From the NCBI GenBank assembly GCA_035235625.1, contig CP141141.1:10289968-10353967 (forward strand): DNA of 64,000 bases, written 5' to 3'. How positions within the stretch are numbered: the stretch's first letter is position 1; each line of letters begins with the position of its first letter. Positions 46,501-54,734 of the stretch are shown in pieces. This DNA comes from Saururus chinensis. Its lineage: Eukaryota > Streptophyta > Magnoliopsida > Piperales > Saururaceae. A program made the translations under genes and the position numbers. The notes beneath the pieces were generated by a model. The model ran no database searches, was not told where the DNA came from, and was given only the letters and a program-made list of their open reading frames with translations.

Positions 46501-47376
46501 TCCTACGATCCATAACAGAATGCTGCATTGTATTACCTGTAGTGGTTCTGTGGACTCAAGGTCACAGATAGAGATGGTATGTTAACGTCCTGTTGATTTC
46601 AAAGGCTGATTTTAGAAAATCTCCATTATTTGAAATAGTTTTTATAAGGATGTTTGCTACATGTACGCTACTTTACATTAGATTGGTGTATAACCGTTTC
46701 TTGTTTCTGTTATTTGTTGATTTATTCTAGGAAAATAGGCTTATCCAGGAGATAATTTCTATTGAGAAAGACACTGGTTTTAAACTGAGAATTCTTGCTC
46801 AAAACTATCCAGATACACCAGGTACTACCAAAAACTTGCAAAAGCTTTGCCTATTTTTTAGAAATAACGGAAGAATGCAGTACAGGTTTAGCAGTGCGAG
46901 ATTTCTGGGGAGTGGATGATAGAACTATAGTCTTTGTTGCGGACCCCACCTTCGGTATGTAATGTCTGTTTAAGGGAAGGAACTTTTGCTATCTCCTGTC
47001 AAAAGGCAAGAATGTCTGTCTGGGATGTATTTCTGGAATCTTCATTGTTGGAATCAGCCTTTTCTTGTGACAGGTAATATTTTACATTTCAATGTGGGGG
47101 CACTGGTTGATCTAGACATACCTAGGAGCTTCTGGAGCCGATTGGCTGGGACGTATGGGAATATGTTCTACTGGAAAGAAAAGGTGATGTTACATTACTC
47201 TGTCACTGATTTTCGTTTATTTTTATGGGGAGCATGGGTTGCATGGTAAATATATGAACTCTTTTCTCGCTGGAATGAAACAGGGGGAAGATGCATCTAT
47301 TGAAGCCGCTGTTATGGCAATATCTAGTTGCTTGAGAGAACCTGTGGGACAAAGTAATTGCATGAATGTGAAGTAA
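31208..47376 (+). CDS. Chloroplast TPM-domain protein, probably thylakoid lumenal; six exons
   Basis: The joined coding sequence is 765 bases (254 residues plus stop): 31208-31505, 32177-32280, 46731-46821, 46886-46954, 47074-47183, 47284-47376. All introns are GT-AG and phases match. Residues 1-70 are Ser/Pro-rich and basic, a chloroplast transit peptide. A hydrophobic stretch near residues 87-102 ([17 protein letters not shown]) followed by AEA resembles a thylakoid-lumen signal and cleavage site. The remainder has [38 protein letters not shown] and [11 protein letters not shown]. It fits the TPM fold of TLP18.3/Psb32-like proteins, linked by family knowledge to photosystem II upkeep. The exact orthologue is not certain. 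The frame is intact, so I consider it functional. Intron 2 is unusually large (14,450 bp). Confidence 0.88.
32177..32280 (+). CDS. Exon 2: mature N-terminus
   Basis: Acceptor attactag|ga, donor agccag|gtaata. It encodes the AEA cleavage context and [13 protein letters not shown], the conserved start of the TPM domain. Confidence 0.88.
32281..35239 (+). other. Intron 2, left part: no recognisable coding element
   Basis: This is the first part of the 14.45-kb intron. A C-run lies at 32783-32813. 34030-34270 has repeated acctgac/gggttgg words. The GC-rich 34260-35205 stretch gives long frames (for example 34681-35205, glycine-rich), but I recognise no domain in them. It probably contains degenerate elements I cannot classify. 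Confidence 0.5.
35240..35862 (-). repeat. LTR-like remnant with gag-leader-like sequence (minus)
   Basis: 35330-35480 resembles in layout the LTRs at 41107 and 46196 (aatgggcccatta, ctaatgtctaatgccc words). On the minus strand near 35850 a tggtagctcagcagg-like primer site follows a tgttatg LTR end. I infer an old, small LTR element in minus orientation; the ends are uncertain. Confidence 0.35.
35863..36560 (-). repeat. Probable LTR (minus) with TATA box and CCACTAG array
   Basis: The block begins tgttatgaggc next to the primer-like site. It carries a minus-strand TATA (ctatttatagc, about 36186-36196) with the CCACTAG minisatellite upstream of it. This is the arrangement of an LTR read on the minus strand. 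No second matching LTR was found. Confidence 0.4.
36230..36460. repeat. Degenerate ~28-30-bp minisatellite of ccactag words
   Basis: Alternating ccactag, tgtggcaaccgccca and ggaggaaccacc words repeat about eight times with irregular spacing. ctagtgg and ccactag are inverted relative to each other, so short hairpins are possible. Confidence 0.6.
36850..38160 (-). pseudogene. LINE ORF2: endonuclease C-terminus and RT remnants
   Basis: Minus strand: [11 protein letters not shown] and [10 protein letters not shown] (about 38000-37880) is the end of the apurinic-type endonuclease plus the start of the linker. Further on come [12 protein letters not shown] (about 37290), [19 protein letters not shown] (37255-37185) and [13 protein letters not shown] (about 37160-37120), the start of the LINE reverse transcriptase, spread over different frames. 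The YxDD catalytic part is not seen. The pieces are in the correct order. Confidence 0.68.
38268..38777. mobile_element. Tourist-like MITE, copy C, in the LINE
   Basis: 510 bp between gggctgtttgagtgtggaa and its inverted partner ending ccaaacagccc (17-bp terminal inverted repeat, one mismatch). Internally it is the reverse complement of copies A and B, for example aaagtgggccccacctatatgg against ccatataggtggggcct. The central palindrome has decayed. Flanks (aaa/aag) no longer show a TAA duplication. Confidence 0.78.
39198..40450 (-). pseudogene. LINE ORF1 (DUF4283-like) remnant
   Basis: The minus strand from 40450 shows [16 protein letters not shown] (about 40275), the core of the DUF4283 RNA-binding region of plant LINE ORF1. 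A basic tail ending near 39827 follows, then a Pro/Ser-rich frame (39554-39198). Multiple stops. Assignment rests on this motif and on the ORF2 remnants downstream. Confidence 0.5.
40797..41009 (+). repeat. 108-bp tandem duplication
   Basis: Two units start at 40797 and 40905 (accctggatg), sharing ggtaattcaggg-like and cattgttgagaatttagact words. It lies just left of the intronic chromovirus. Confidence 0.8.
41107..41414 (-). repeat. 3' LTR of the intronic chromovirus
   Basis: Ends cctacgatccataaca, identical in type to 46517. The left few bases differ from the right LTR, so the start is approximate. The minus-strand LTR start is tgttatggatcgtagg. Confidence 0.85.
41430..42720 (-). pseudogene. 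Integrase and chromodomain-like tail of the intronic chromovirus
   Basis: Minus strand: His/Cys domain ([13 protein letters not shown] ... CPTCQLAK, 42708-42575), then SMDFIEALP with the first catalytic Asp, [15 protein letters not shown], and IVSNRYQVF, where the second catalytic Asp is Asn. After a frame change comes the C-terminal part with [12 protein letters not shown] (catalytic Glu present), FQVGDLVFV and HPIFHVSRL (to 41669). Then [18 protein letters not shown] appears near 41530-41475, a chromodomain-like segment. Frameshift, stop codons and the Asp-to-Asn change rule out function. Confidence 0.9.
42720..44410 (-). pseudogene. Reverse transcriptase and RNase H of the intronic chromovirus
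   Basis: Minus strand 44013-43072 is the longest frame. It has [29 protein letters not shown] and [12 protein letters not shown], and the active-site box reads [10 protein letters not shown]. The catalytic Asp-Asp pair is therefore Tyr-Asp and polymerase activity would be lost. Then [12 protein letters not shown] and, in RNase [17 protein letters not shown]. The fragment 44408-44013 holds the N-terminal part in other frames. RNase H continues with stops to about 42720. Confidence 0.92.
44500..44760 (-). pseudogene. Aspartic protease of the intronic chromovirus
   Basis: Minus-strand 44726-44532 encodes [17 protein letters not shown], an intact-looking Asp-Ser-Gly catalytic loop, and [15 protein letters not shown]. 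The frame stops at 44532; the remainder is in other frames toward the RT. Confidence 0.85.
44931..46161 (-). pseudogene. Gag of the intronic chromovirus
   Basis: Minus strand: 46161-45871 encodes an Ala/Pro/Ser-rich N-terminus. 45737-45453 is Pro-rich and ends [20 protein letters not shown], the start of the retrotrans-gag domain. After one stop, 45428-44931 continues it: [31 protein letters not shown] and [20 protein letters not shown]. The zinc knuckle is not clearly preserved. The domain is nearly complete apart from the stop near 45450 and a frame change at about 45850. Confidence 0.88.
46179..46191 (-). other. Primer-binding site of the intronic chromovirus
   Basis: tagtatcagagac on the minus strand, four bases from the LTR, matches the initiator-Met tRNA type (tggtatcagagc) with small changes. 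Confidence 0.75.
46196..46517 (-). repeat. 5' LTR of the intronic chromovirus
   Basis: 322 bp from tgtaaaccctaggg to gatccataaca. Aligns over almost its full length with 41107-41414, with scattered substitutions and a small duplication (ggaacctaggaacc). Confidence 0.9.
46731..46821 (+). CDS. Exon 3 of the TPM-domain gene
   Basis: Acceptor ttattctag|gaaaat, donor caccag|gtacta. Encodes [20 protein letters not shown] and the conserved NYPDTPG. Lies about 210 bases right of the chromovirus LTR. Confidence 0.88.
46886..46954 (+). CDS. Exon 4 of the TPM-domain gene
   Basis: Acceptor gtacag|gttta, donor ttcg|gtatgt. Encodes [20 protein letters not shown], the conserved hydrophobic strand of the domain. 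Confidence 0.88.
47074..47183 (+). CDS. Exon 5 of the TPM-domain gene
   Basis: Acceptor gtgacag|gtaat, donor gaaaag|gtgatg. Encodes [19 protein letters not shown] and [16 protein letters not shown]. The first GT of the exon is not a donor; the reading frame requires it as coding. Confidence 0.88.
47284..47376 (+). CDS. Exon 6 (last) of the TPM-domain gene
   Basis: Acceptor gaaacag|ggggaa. Encodes [20 protein letters not shown] and a short tail, stop at 47374-47376. Confidence 0.85.
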   Translation, partial: GEDASIEAAVMAISSCLREPVGQSNCMNVK

Positions 47377-47510
47377 TACTTATCTTTGAATTCATTGCCA
47401 ACTGGCCATTTTGTTGTACAGATCGTGTGTAATTTTGCTGCCATTTGAGCTTTTTTTTTTTTCATATTTCTTGGTTCTGTTGCACATAATATAACAATGC
47501 AAAATGTTGT

Positions 47511-47516
47511 AATAAA
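47511..47516 (+). terminator. Polyadenylation signal of the TPM-domain gene
   Basis: aataaa 135 bases after the stop codon, followed by T-rich sequence. A plausible 3' end; other near-matches are present. Confidence 0.5.
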
Positions 47517-47734
47517 ATTTTCCATTCTTGTATTTAAGGTAGACAAAGTGAGCAGAAATATAAAAAAACAGAAGACTGTTGAAATCTTCTATTTAGGTTT
47601 GGTCGTTTCTTCAATACCTAGAAGTATCTTGGCAACCATCTTAAAGCCACATGTAGACATTTTCTTATGCGCTATCACTTAATTTTATATTCCTTGCCAA
47701 AAGAACAGGTCAAACAAATCTGCCCTAGTCTTTG

Positions 47735-48780
47735 AGAACGATCATCCTCGTATGGAATTGTAGAGGGGTCGGTCCTTCTACTCAGTGCAATGCCCATTTG
47801 CTTAGAAACGGATTGCTGACATCATCTGGATATTGTGTTTCTTTTAGAAACTCTGGACAGGGAAAAGGATTTTCATAAATTTCATAAACATATGAATGCA
47901 TATTCCTCGTGGATTTTGCCTGCATATGGACGTGGTGAAGGCTTCTGGATTTTGGCTTTCTCATTTCGTTCTTCAGATTTTAGAGGCTTATGAATTGTGT
48001 ATTTGTGTCCGTCACTTTACTTCATCTATTGGGTGCAATATCGCTTTTGTACATGCCTTATCTTCCCGGCAATGTCAACGACAACAATGGTGTGCACTCC
48101 TAACATTGTTCTGAAACTAAATAATTGTGGATTAGCGGAGCTCCCATGTCATGGATCTAGATTTACCTTTACGTGGACCAATGGCTGTTATTGTGCTGAA
48201 CGAATCTATGATTATTGGAAAAACTCTTGGCTTTTTGTATCTTGGTTTGACATCTTTACATAAGGCATCGAACTGAGTTCCCAAATAGTCTTATTAGTGT
48301 TCAGAATTCGTGGAATGCTCCAATGTCCAGGTCTTCATCTTATTCTCTTTCTCAAAAATTGAGGCATACTATACACCCTTTGCAGAAGTGGAGTGCTGCT
48401 GTAATATAGGCTTTTTGGGAAAATCAACTTAAGAATACTCTTTCATTACAAGCTGTTCAAATGAATCTGCATCTTCATCAAGATCCAATTTTACGTAGCA
48501 GGAAGAGCAGTTCAGCAGCATATGTTTTTCTTTTGTATTGTGAACAAATTTGGGCTTTGAAATCGAGAATTGTTTTGTTTCAATTGGGTGATTTGAACAC
48601 TCAATTTTTTAAGCGAAGCACTTTGAGCTGCATAGCCAATAATGGTGTTTCTTGTTTGAAAGACTCTAATGGCGTTTTATCTTATGACATCCATGGTGTG
48701 GGGACTATTTGGAGGATCATTTTTCAGCAATTTATTATATTGATAGGCCATGGGAGGATTCTTACTTATTGAATGAGGTT
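47735..48780 (+). pseudogene. LINE ORF2 remnant, endonuclease to linker
   Basis: RTIILVWNCRGVGPSTQ (about 47733-47783) is the start of a plant L1 endonuclease. FTFTWTNGCYCAERIYDYW (about 48163-48220) is its C-terminal 'FTWTNG ... RI' part. SRIVLFQLGDLNTQFFKRST with ISCLKDSNG-like continuation (about 48560-48680) is the linker before the reverse transcriptase. Stops and small deletions interrupt it, and no RT catalytic box follows. It lies directly downstream of the host gene and is independent of the minus-strand LINE in intron 2. Confidence 0.75.
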
Positions 48781-49799
48781 CAAATTGCACACATAGGGCA
48801 TTAGTTGTTCTATATTATATATTGTTGCATTTCATAGTCCTTATTTCAAAATGCAGACTAAAATCTTGCATTTCATACACCCGATTTTAGAATTTTGACC
48901 AAAATTCTAGGTTTCCATAATGCATGATAGAATATACAACAAAACACATGATAGAATCCAACTTTCATCTAAACACAATATATAAAATATTAATCCCCAA
49001 ATCTTAGTTGGATAAGTAAAATAAATGATCAGTCCACAATAACATAATAAAAATAAGAGCTTAAATGGTTCCTAATTTTCAAGAAAGTACTCATCCATGA
49101 AAGCAAGATTCTATGTTGTTCCTCCAGTGGTAGAGTCAAGACAATTCTTCTCCCTTTTCCACCAGCTTCTTGTCAAAGGATCAAAGTCCACGAAGCAACC
49201 ATTTGTAGTCATCAATTAAAGGTTGTAACCAAGTCTATAGCAATTCCATTTGGGTATTTTTACATGGGAGCATCTCACTCCTTCCAATGCCAACAAAAAT
49301 TCTTGTTGGAATGCAGCTCACGAGGTGACACAAATCAATTGGAAGTTTCGGATGCACTTGTGCAAGTTTATGCAGCTAAACCCATGTTAACACAAATTCC
49401 TTTGCTATTTGTCTACTAAATAATATTTCCAACAACCGTAAGAGGTTGTTGATTTAAAGAGCAATCTATTTAGCTGTAGTACCTTTACTGTCAAGTGATG
49501 TATCATTGAACCCAGGTTCAATTGCTTGCCTAAACAAAGACAAGAGAGAATCTAAGCAGCTTCTACATAAGTTGTAGATATTTGAATAGTAAATGTTAAC
49601 ACCCCCATCCCTAAAGATGCCATTTTCCTTTAGGAGCTTTAATATGAGTGCTTTCATATCAAGTCTACCTCTCTCACCATCACTTTTGAGAACTAAATCA
49701 AATATTTGATTTCAGGTACTATTTGGTGGACTTCTAAATGCTGGAAAGTGGGTTAAACATGGGCTACACCTATTTTATTGTGAAGTCCATGTAAATGGA
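48781..49799. other. Spacer, no gene recognised
   Basis: AT-rich with short frames. The minus-strand frame 49657-49466 shows no domain I recognise. catgatagaat is repeated at 48922 and 48951. Confidence 0.5.
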
Positions 49800-50270
49800 C
49801 TTGTTGGGTAATGAGAACCCAAACCTACTTTTATATGAATGAGAATCCTACATATGAATTGGTTAAGGTAAAAATAAATAGTCCCACATCACCTAAAAGA
49901 TGAAGATAAAGTTGGTATATAAAGCATAAATTTTGTCTTTCAAGTTAGGCCTTTGAACCATCCTACTTTTGTAGGAGACATACATGTTGGACCTATACAC
50001 ATAGGTGGACTAAACCATATGTGCGAGCCATCACTGTTCAGCTGGTTAGGTTGGGTAAACAAGATAAATATTTTTGGGATAAATTTTTTTGGTTTTCTCT
50101 TTACCCCAAATGACTTCGGTTTTTACTTGTGTCCCTTAATGGGGGAATGAGTTTGTTTGAATTGAACGGGGTTTTTTCAATAAGATTTCTTCTGTATTCT
50201 ATTGAAAACTTGTTTTCTAAATAATCTTCAATTGGATTTTCCTACTGTCTTTGTCGATTACACTACTATG
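49800..50270 (+). repeat. Probable solo LTR with USE-like and TATA boxes
   Basis: Begins tgttgggtaatgag and includes gtcccacatca (49881-49891) and tatataaag (49916-49924), then a T-rich R/U5-like region with ttcaataagatttctt (50177) to ttacactac. This is the layout of many plant Copia LTRs. No target duplication was identified, so the limits are approximate. Confidence 0.35.
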
Positions 50271-52487
50271 GTTCATTGCATACGATATGTGGAGGTGTTT
50301 CTACTGTATGTGGTAGATCATCTTATCTTGGGAGACAGGCGTCCAAGAGATCCTAAGCACCATAAGGGATGATGTAATTCTATCTTAAGGATAAAGCATT
50401 CAATGCTTGATTTGATCTTCAAGTTCTCGACTTTATATAAGTTTTCCTGATCGCAATTACTAAGGTACAAAAATAACAATAAATTCTGTGGCAACCCAGC
50501 CTTTTCCCCTATCATCAATTCTCAAGTTTAAAAGTGGAGAAACACCCTTCTTCTTCTTCTTCTCCTTCTCCTAGCCAAGGGACAAGTTCCAAGTATTTTA
50601 AACATAACAAAATGCATGCATTAAAATTTAGTACATCTGCTACCTGCAGAAGAATGATAATCAAGTTACATAATATAAAATTTAGTCTTAAGCTGAAATT
50701 TAGGACACAAAATTTGCAGCCATGGTGTTCCATAAATGCATGAACTAAGCTACCATAGTGGTACAAAATTGACAAAAGTGTTCTCAATCTAATAGTTACT
50801 CTACCCTGATTTATGAAAATTCACCACTTATCACTACCACTTGACCAAAAATGTGTAATCAGTACATAGGGACATATTGTTCTATACGTAGCTCAACTTC
50901 ATTATTCAGACTTCCATAACCAGATAAAATTGTTTTCTTGTAGCACTGGTTACCCTGATTCAATATGGCAAATAATGATATCGAGAACAGCTGCGACCTG
51001 GCCAAATTGACACTTCATTAAATCAATGTACTTCATATGTTATCCAGGAAATATTTTCTGTGTGTTACCCAGATCTTGATGTGATTAAGCCGTTTTTCAT
51101 TTTACTAAATTTTTCCTGTATTCCATCAATCACGTACAGAAGCAAGAAGATGCATTTCAGTTGATTCATAAAATCAATAGGAAAAAGGGAATATATTTGC
51201 ATTTACATTTTAATTTGTAGCATTTAAAGACCAAATTTGTTTCAACCTACCAATAACAGTAACTCACAGTTGCATGTTGGATGGTTTTGGTTGATGAATA
51301 CCACTATGTATTAAAGTTTGCTTGAAAATTTGACACTTCCAAAGGTTTCTACACAGTTTCCATATAATATCTGAAAAGAGAAAAAAGGAAGCTTTTACAT
51401 GTTTTTCCCTTTCGTTTCAGAGAGGTTTTGACGAATACAGAGGACAAAAAGGAAAAAAACAAATATAAACGACACTCTAGCAAAGCTTAATCCGCTACGA
51501 ATGACAGGAGAGTTGCACTAGCATCGATAGCTAGGATAAGAATTGTGAAAGTAAAAGTCAAACAAGAGATAGCAATTCTATGGGACACTAACCCAATAAA
51601 ACCAATAGTTTCTGGTGAATACGTTTTCTCCAGCCAAAAATGGAAAATCTAGATAGCTCAGAATTACTCAATCAACTAAAGAAAACAAAGATAAAGAAAA
51701 AGAGTTTAGTAGCCCATAATATATTGGTATACCTTGAGAATGCAAAAAACTTCAAACACACTTTGCTTCATTAATCTCTTCTTCAATACCCTGGGGTACA
51801 TCAAGCCAACAGTTTCTAATATCTCTAACCCTAGGTAAAATTTTTCTTAACTTGTGCTACTTAGTATTTTATTAATATTTTTCATTATTTAGTTTGTGTT
51901 ATGGATGATTTTTATTTTGACGGTGACCCTATAGGACCCACTTTAATCGTAAGGCATAGAGACTACCCCACGTATGGAACTCCCAAGATATGTTCGAACT
52001 ATCATAAGATCGTGAATTTGTTAATCTCCTTGTAAATTAGGGAGAGATATTAGCTAGAGAGCTGACAGGCAGAGGATTAAGCCATCTTACTGCCTTCTCT
52101 TTACTTCCCTTATTTCTTAGAACTCTTGCCCATGCCCTGGTTGTTGTGAGAGTTTGAACTATCATCATCGACTGCAAGGACAGGAGAGTTGTAGTAAAAG
52201 TTTGGAAGGGCTGTAGAGGTAGGATAATTTTTACACTTACATACATGCTGTCATTGGTCTATTATACCGTTGTTTTTTAATGATGTGATCTATAAGTCTC
52301 CACTGCAAGCGTTGTGCCCTTTTCTTGGCTTGGGTTGCCTCTAGTTACTTGGCGTTGTGCTTGGTCTTGGGTTGCTTGGACATGCTATTCAATTTTTGGT
52401 ACAGGAGTTCCTTACTAGATTGGTTGGCTTCAGTCATAGTTACTTTAATTTAGTTTGTTTGTTTGGATCATGTGCACATCGCTGGTC
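50271..52487. other. Long non-coding stretch
   Basis: No domain or spliced gene recognised on either strand. There is a (ttc)n-like run at 50550-50570. 51960-52250 on the minus strand has a moderately open stretch (frame 52246-52037), but it shows no known motif. Confidence 0.45.
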
Positions 52488-52600
52488 ATTGTAGCATGAA
52501 TCGTGATCGGTTGGTGAAGTAACAACAGCTAACCATGTATTTAAAACACATGAGACCATGTGACCACAAATCTCCCGTTTGCACACGCCATTTTTAACTG
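52488..52600 (+). repeat. Left terminal inverted repeat of the cyclin element
   Basis: Contains ggtgaagtaacaacagc, ttaaaacacatgagacc and tgaccacaaatctccc, mirrored at 53345-53481. Confidence 0.75.
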
Positions 52601-52864
52601 TAGTTTACCATTTGTTTTCCCACGCTGTCAGACAACATCTCTGAGCCTAATTTTTCTCTATGGGGCCACACTTAAAGTGATCCTAAATGCATGTGGGAGT
52701 AGTTACACAACCGCCATTGTGTGAAATCATGCCTATTTGTGCATCAATGCCTGTGCTTTTGATTATGGGGAGGACCTCCACAACTTCGGCTTAGAAGTTC
52801 TCTTCTCTTCCAGGAAGAGATAATGGAGTACTCCTTCTACCTCATGTTCTGTATGAAGCCTTCT

Positions 52865-53330
52865 TGAAGAGCCACCTTGATGTTATCATGGATTTGGATG
52901 GTAATTACAGCGACCCGCGATTGTGTGCAACATAAGCCATGGACATCTACAAGCACCTGTTTGATGAGGAGACCCAAAAGAGGCCCTCCACAAATTTCAT
53001 GGAGCGGGTTCGAAGGAGCATGGATGACCTCCAGGGAACTTCTACTGCATTGGCTTGTCAAGGTTAGATAGATTCACAAGCTTGTACCAGAGACACTGCA
53101 CTGCGCTATCCATTACATCAACCATTACCTTTCCAGTAACATGATTCGCTTGCCAAAGTTGCAACTATTGGGCATCGCTTGCTTGCTGATTATTGCCAAG
53201 TACGAGTAGCACAATGTAATCTCTGTGAAAGACCGCTAATATCCCAAGGAGGAGGTCTTGCAGATGGAGAGAGCAGTCTGGGCCCTGTAGAGAAAAATTA
53301 GTCTCAAAGATGTTGCAACGTTGGAAAATA
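52865..53330 (+). pseudogene. A-type cyclin fragment, intronless and broken
   Basis: Cyclins activate cyclin-dependent kinases in the cell cycle. The first part (52915-53060) reads DPRLCAT, stop, AMDIYKHLFDEETQKRPSTN then FMERV. This is the plant A-type signature before the cyclin box. After a frame shift, 53043-53290 reads LLHWLVKV, stop, IHKLVPETLHCAIHYINHYL, LPKLQLLGIACLLIIAKYE, stop, and YPKEEVLQMERAVWAL. These are helices 1 to 3-4 of the cyclin N-domain, including the LQLLG and AKYE motifs. No introns interrupt the stretch, although plant cyclin genes normally have several. At least four in-frame stops exclude function. Confidence 0.85.
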
Positions 53331-53344
53331 GAAAGCAAACTATG

Positions 53345-53481
53345 GTTGAAAACTGCATGTGCAAATAGAAGATTTGTGGTCACGTGATCTCACATGTTTT
53401 AAATATATGGTTAGTTGTTGTTACTTCACTAGCGGCTATGCTGGTGAAGCTTCACCGGCTGATCTCGATTCTTGTAACAAT
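53345..53481 (-). repeat. Right terminal inverted repeat of the cyclin element
   Basis: Complement of the left repeat, with the ~27-base addition holding ggtgaagcttcacc near its outer end. Confidence 0.75.
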
Positions 53482-54465
53482 AGAGGGAAACTTCATGTGA
53501 ATGGGTTGGCTTTGTGATTCCATTCCTGAGTGAGATCTAGTAACTGGTTTTGCATAACAACATAAAATGTCAAACTCAATTATGGCAATAGAAAGACTTG
53601 TGCCCTAACTCTTCGAGGGTTAGGAGCATCTATTTTTATAAACACAGATAATAATGCCCCGAAGGGTATTAGGGTAATTTTTTTACATGGGATGTGATCC
53701 TCTCTATTCTTAGTAAGTCCTTGAACCCTTAGAAGGTTTTACTTTCAAATTGGCCCGTTAATTCTATTCACGTGAATGCTAGCCAATCTACTCATAGCGT
53801 CATTTCTGTTATTTAGTTTAGTCTTCCTGAACTCCTATGGGTCCAAAATTAATCTTCTGAGTACTCCTTAATGTCATACACCCATGATAATTTTATAGCT
53901 ATTTTATGGGTTTAGAAACCCCTTAAACCGACCTTGGTTCACTCTGCGGTTCATCTTTAACCCTAAGAATAAAATAGTCAATTATCTACATTTTGGGATT
54001 TTCCCCCACCATGTGACTTGGTCTAAATTTAGGTTACACTATCACCTCTTACTGTATTTTTTTTCAATTTCAAACTCTACTCATAGTGTAACGACTCGTT
54101 TTTCGATTACGTCTAACCTGAAAGGTTAGGCCTAATTGGATAATTTTGGGATAAATTTTAGAGGTTTTTAATAGTTTAAACCTTCATATTTGAGTAGAGC
54201 TCGAAGAAACGAGTGTAATGGATCAAAGAACAGGCGAAATAGAGGTCGGGACCGGAAGTTACGATATTCGAGAAACGTGCAATATAGGTGGGGCCCACTT
54301 AGAAAGAGCACGATTTATTACTTTAAGTGGGTTGGTATCGAAAGGCTCGTTGATACGAGTCCAACGGTACCAAGAACGCGCGAATCCGAATCCGAGGTAA
54401 GAAGTTACGCGCGTTTAAAGGTTTTCTTTTTTTAAAAAATAAAAAATAAAATAAAATAAAAAGTA

Positions 54466-54645
54466 TTGCGCAACACGCGTGTGACACGCGCGATCGTGGC
54501 GCGCATAACGCGCTGCTGCAACGCACAGTCGCCACGCTCGACACGCGCGGGCGACGCGCCACGAGCGCGCGGCGCGGGAAAATGGCGAGCGCCGTAGTTT
54601 TGCGGCGCCGCGGTTTAAATTTTTGGCGCGCCGCGGTTTTTGGCG
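54466..54645. other. CpG-dense block in the Z LTR
   Basis: About 180 bases made of cgcg, gcgc and acgcg words (for example gcgcgcataacgcgctgctg), in sharp contrast to the AT-rich surroundings. It lies just upstream of the TATA box, where U3 regulatory sites are expected. Confidence 0.75.
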
Positions 54646-54655
54646 CGTCGGGGCT

Positions 54656-54663
54656 TATATAAA
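54656..54663 (+). promoter_or_regulatory. TATA box of the Z LTR
   Basis: tatataaa within gggcttatataaacccc, followed about 30 bases later by a likely start region (ttttcagggagaac). Confidence 0.65.
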
Positions 54664-54734
54664 CCCCATTTGAGCTCATTTTTCAGGGAGAACTTCCTTT
54701 CCTCCGTTTTTGACCGTTCTGAGGCCGATTAAGG

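Larger units (their letters stand above)
41107..46517 (-). mobile_element. Complete but dead Ty3/gypsy chromovirus in intron 2 (minus)
   Basis: LTRs of about 310-320 bp lie at 41107-41414 (3' on the minus strand) and 46196-46517 (5'). The primer site is next to the right LTR and a purine-rich stretch next to the left LTR. Between them, on the minus strand, are gag, protease, RT, RNase H, integrase and a chromodomain-like tail. Both coding remnants and LTRs are better preserved than in the 518-7417 element, suggesting a younger insertion, but there are many stops. The element is antisense to the host gene. No clear 5-bp duplication is seen (left edge uncertain; right flank gaatg). Confidence 0.92.
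52488..53481. mobile_element. Terminal-inverted-repeat element with captured cyclin fragment (Pack-type)
   Basis: 52513-52585 and the complement of 53358-53430 match over 73 bases with ten mismatches, all transitions. Similarity extends outward to about 52488 and 53481 and a little inward. The right arm has an extra ~27 bases containing the palindrome ggtgaagcttcacc (53443-53456). Between the arms lies only a degenerate A-type cyclin segment and no transposase. Long terminal inverted repeats around a host-gene fragment describe a Pack-MULE-like element. The superfamily is inferred, since no target duplication could be read. Confidence 0.65.

Noticed and set aside
51960..52250. Possible minus-strand exon
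   Set aside because: A moderately open stretch without a recognisable motif, partner exons or clear splice sites.
54466..54645. CpG island of a host gene promoter
   Set aside because: It lies inside an LTR with defined ends and target duplication, upstream of the LTR TATA box.
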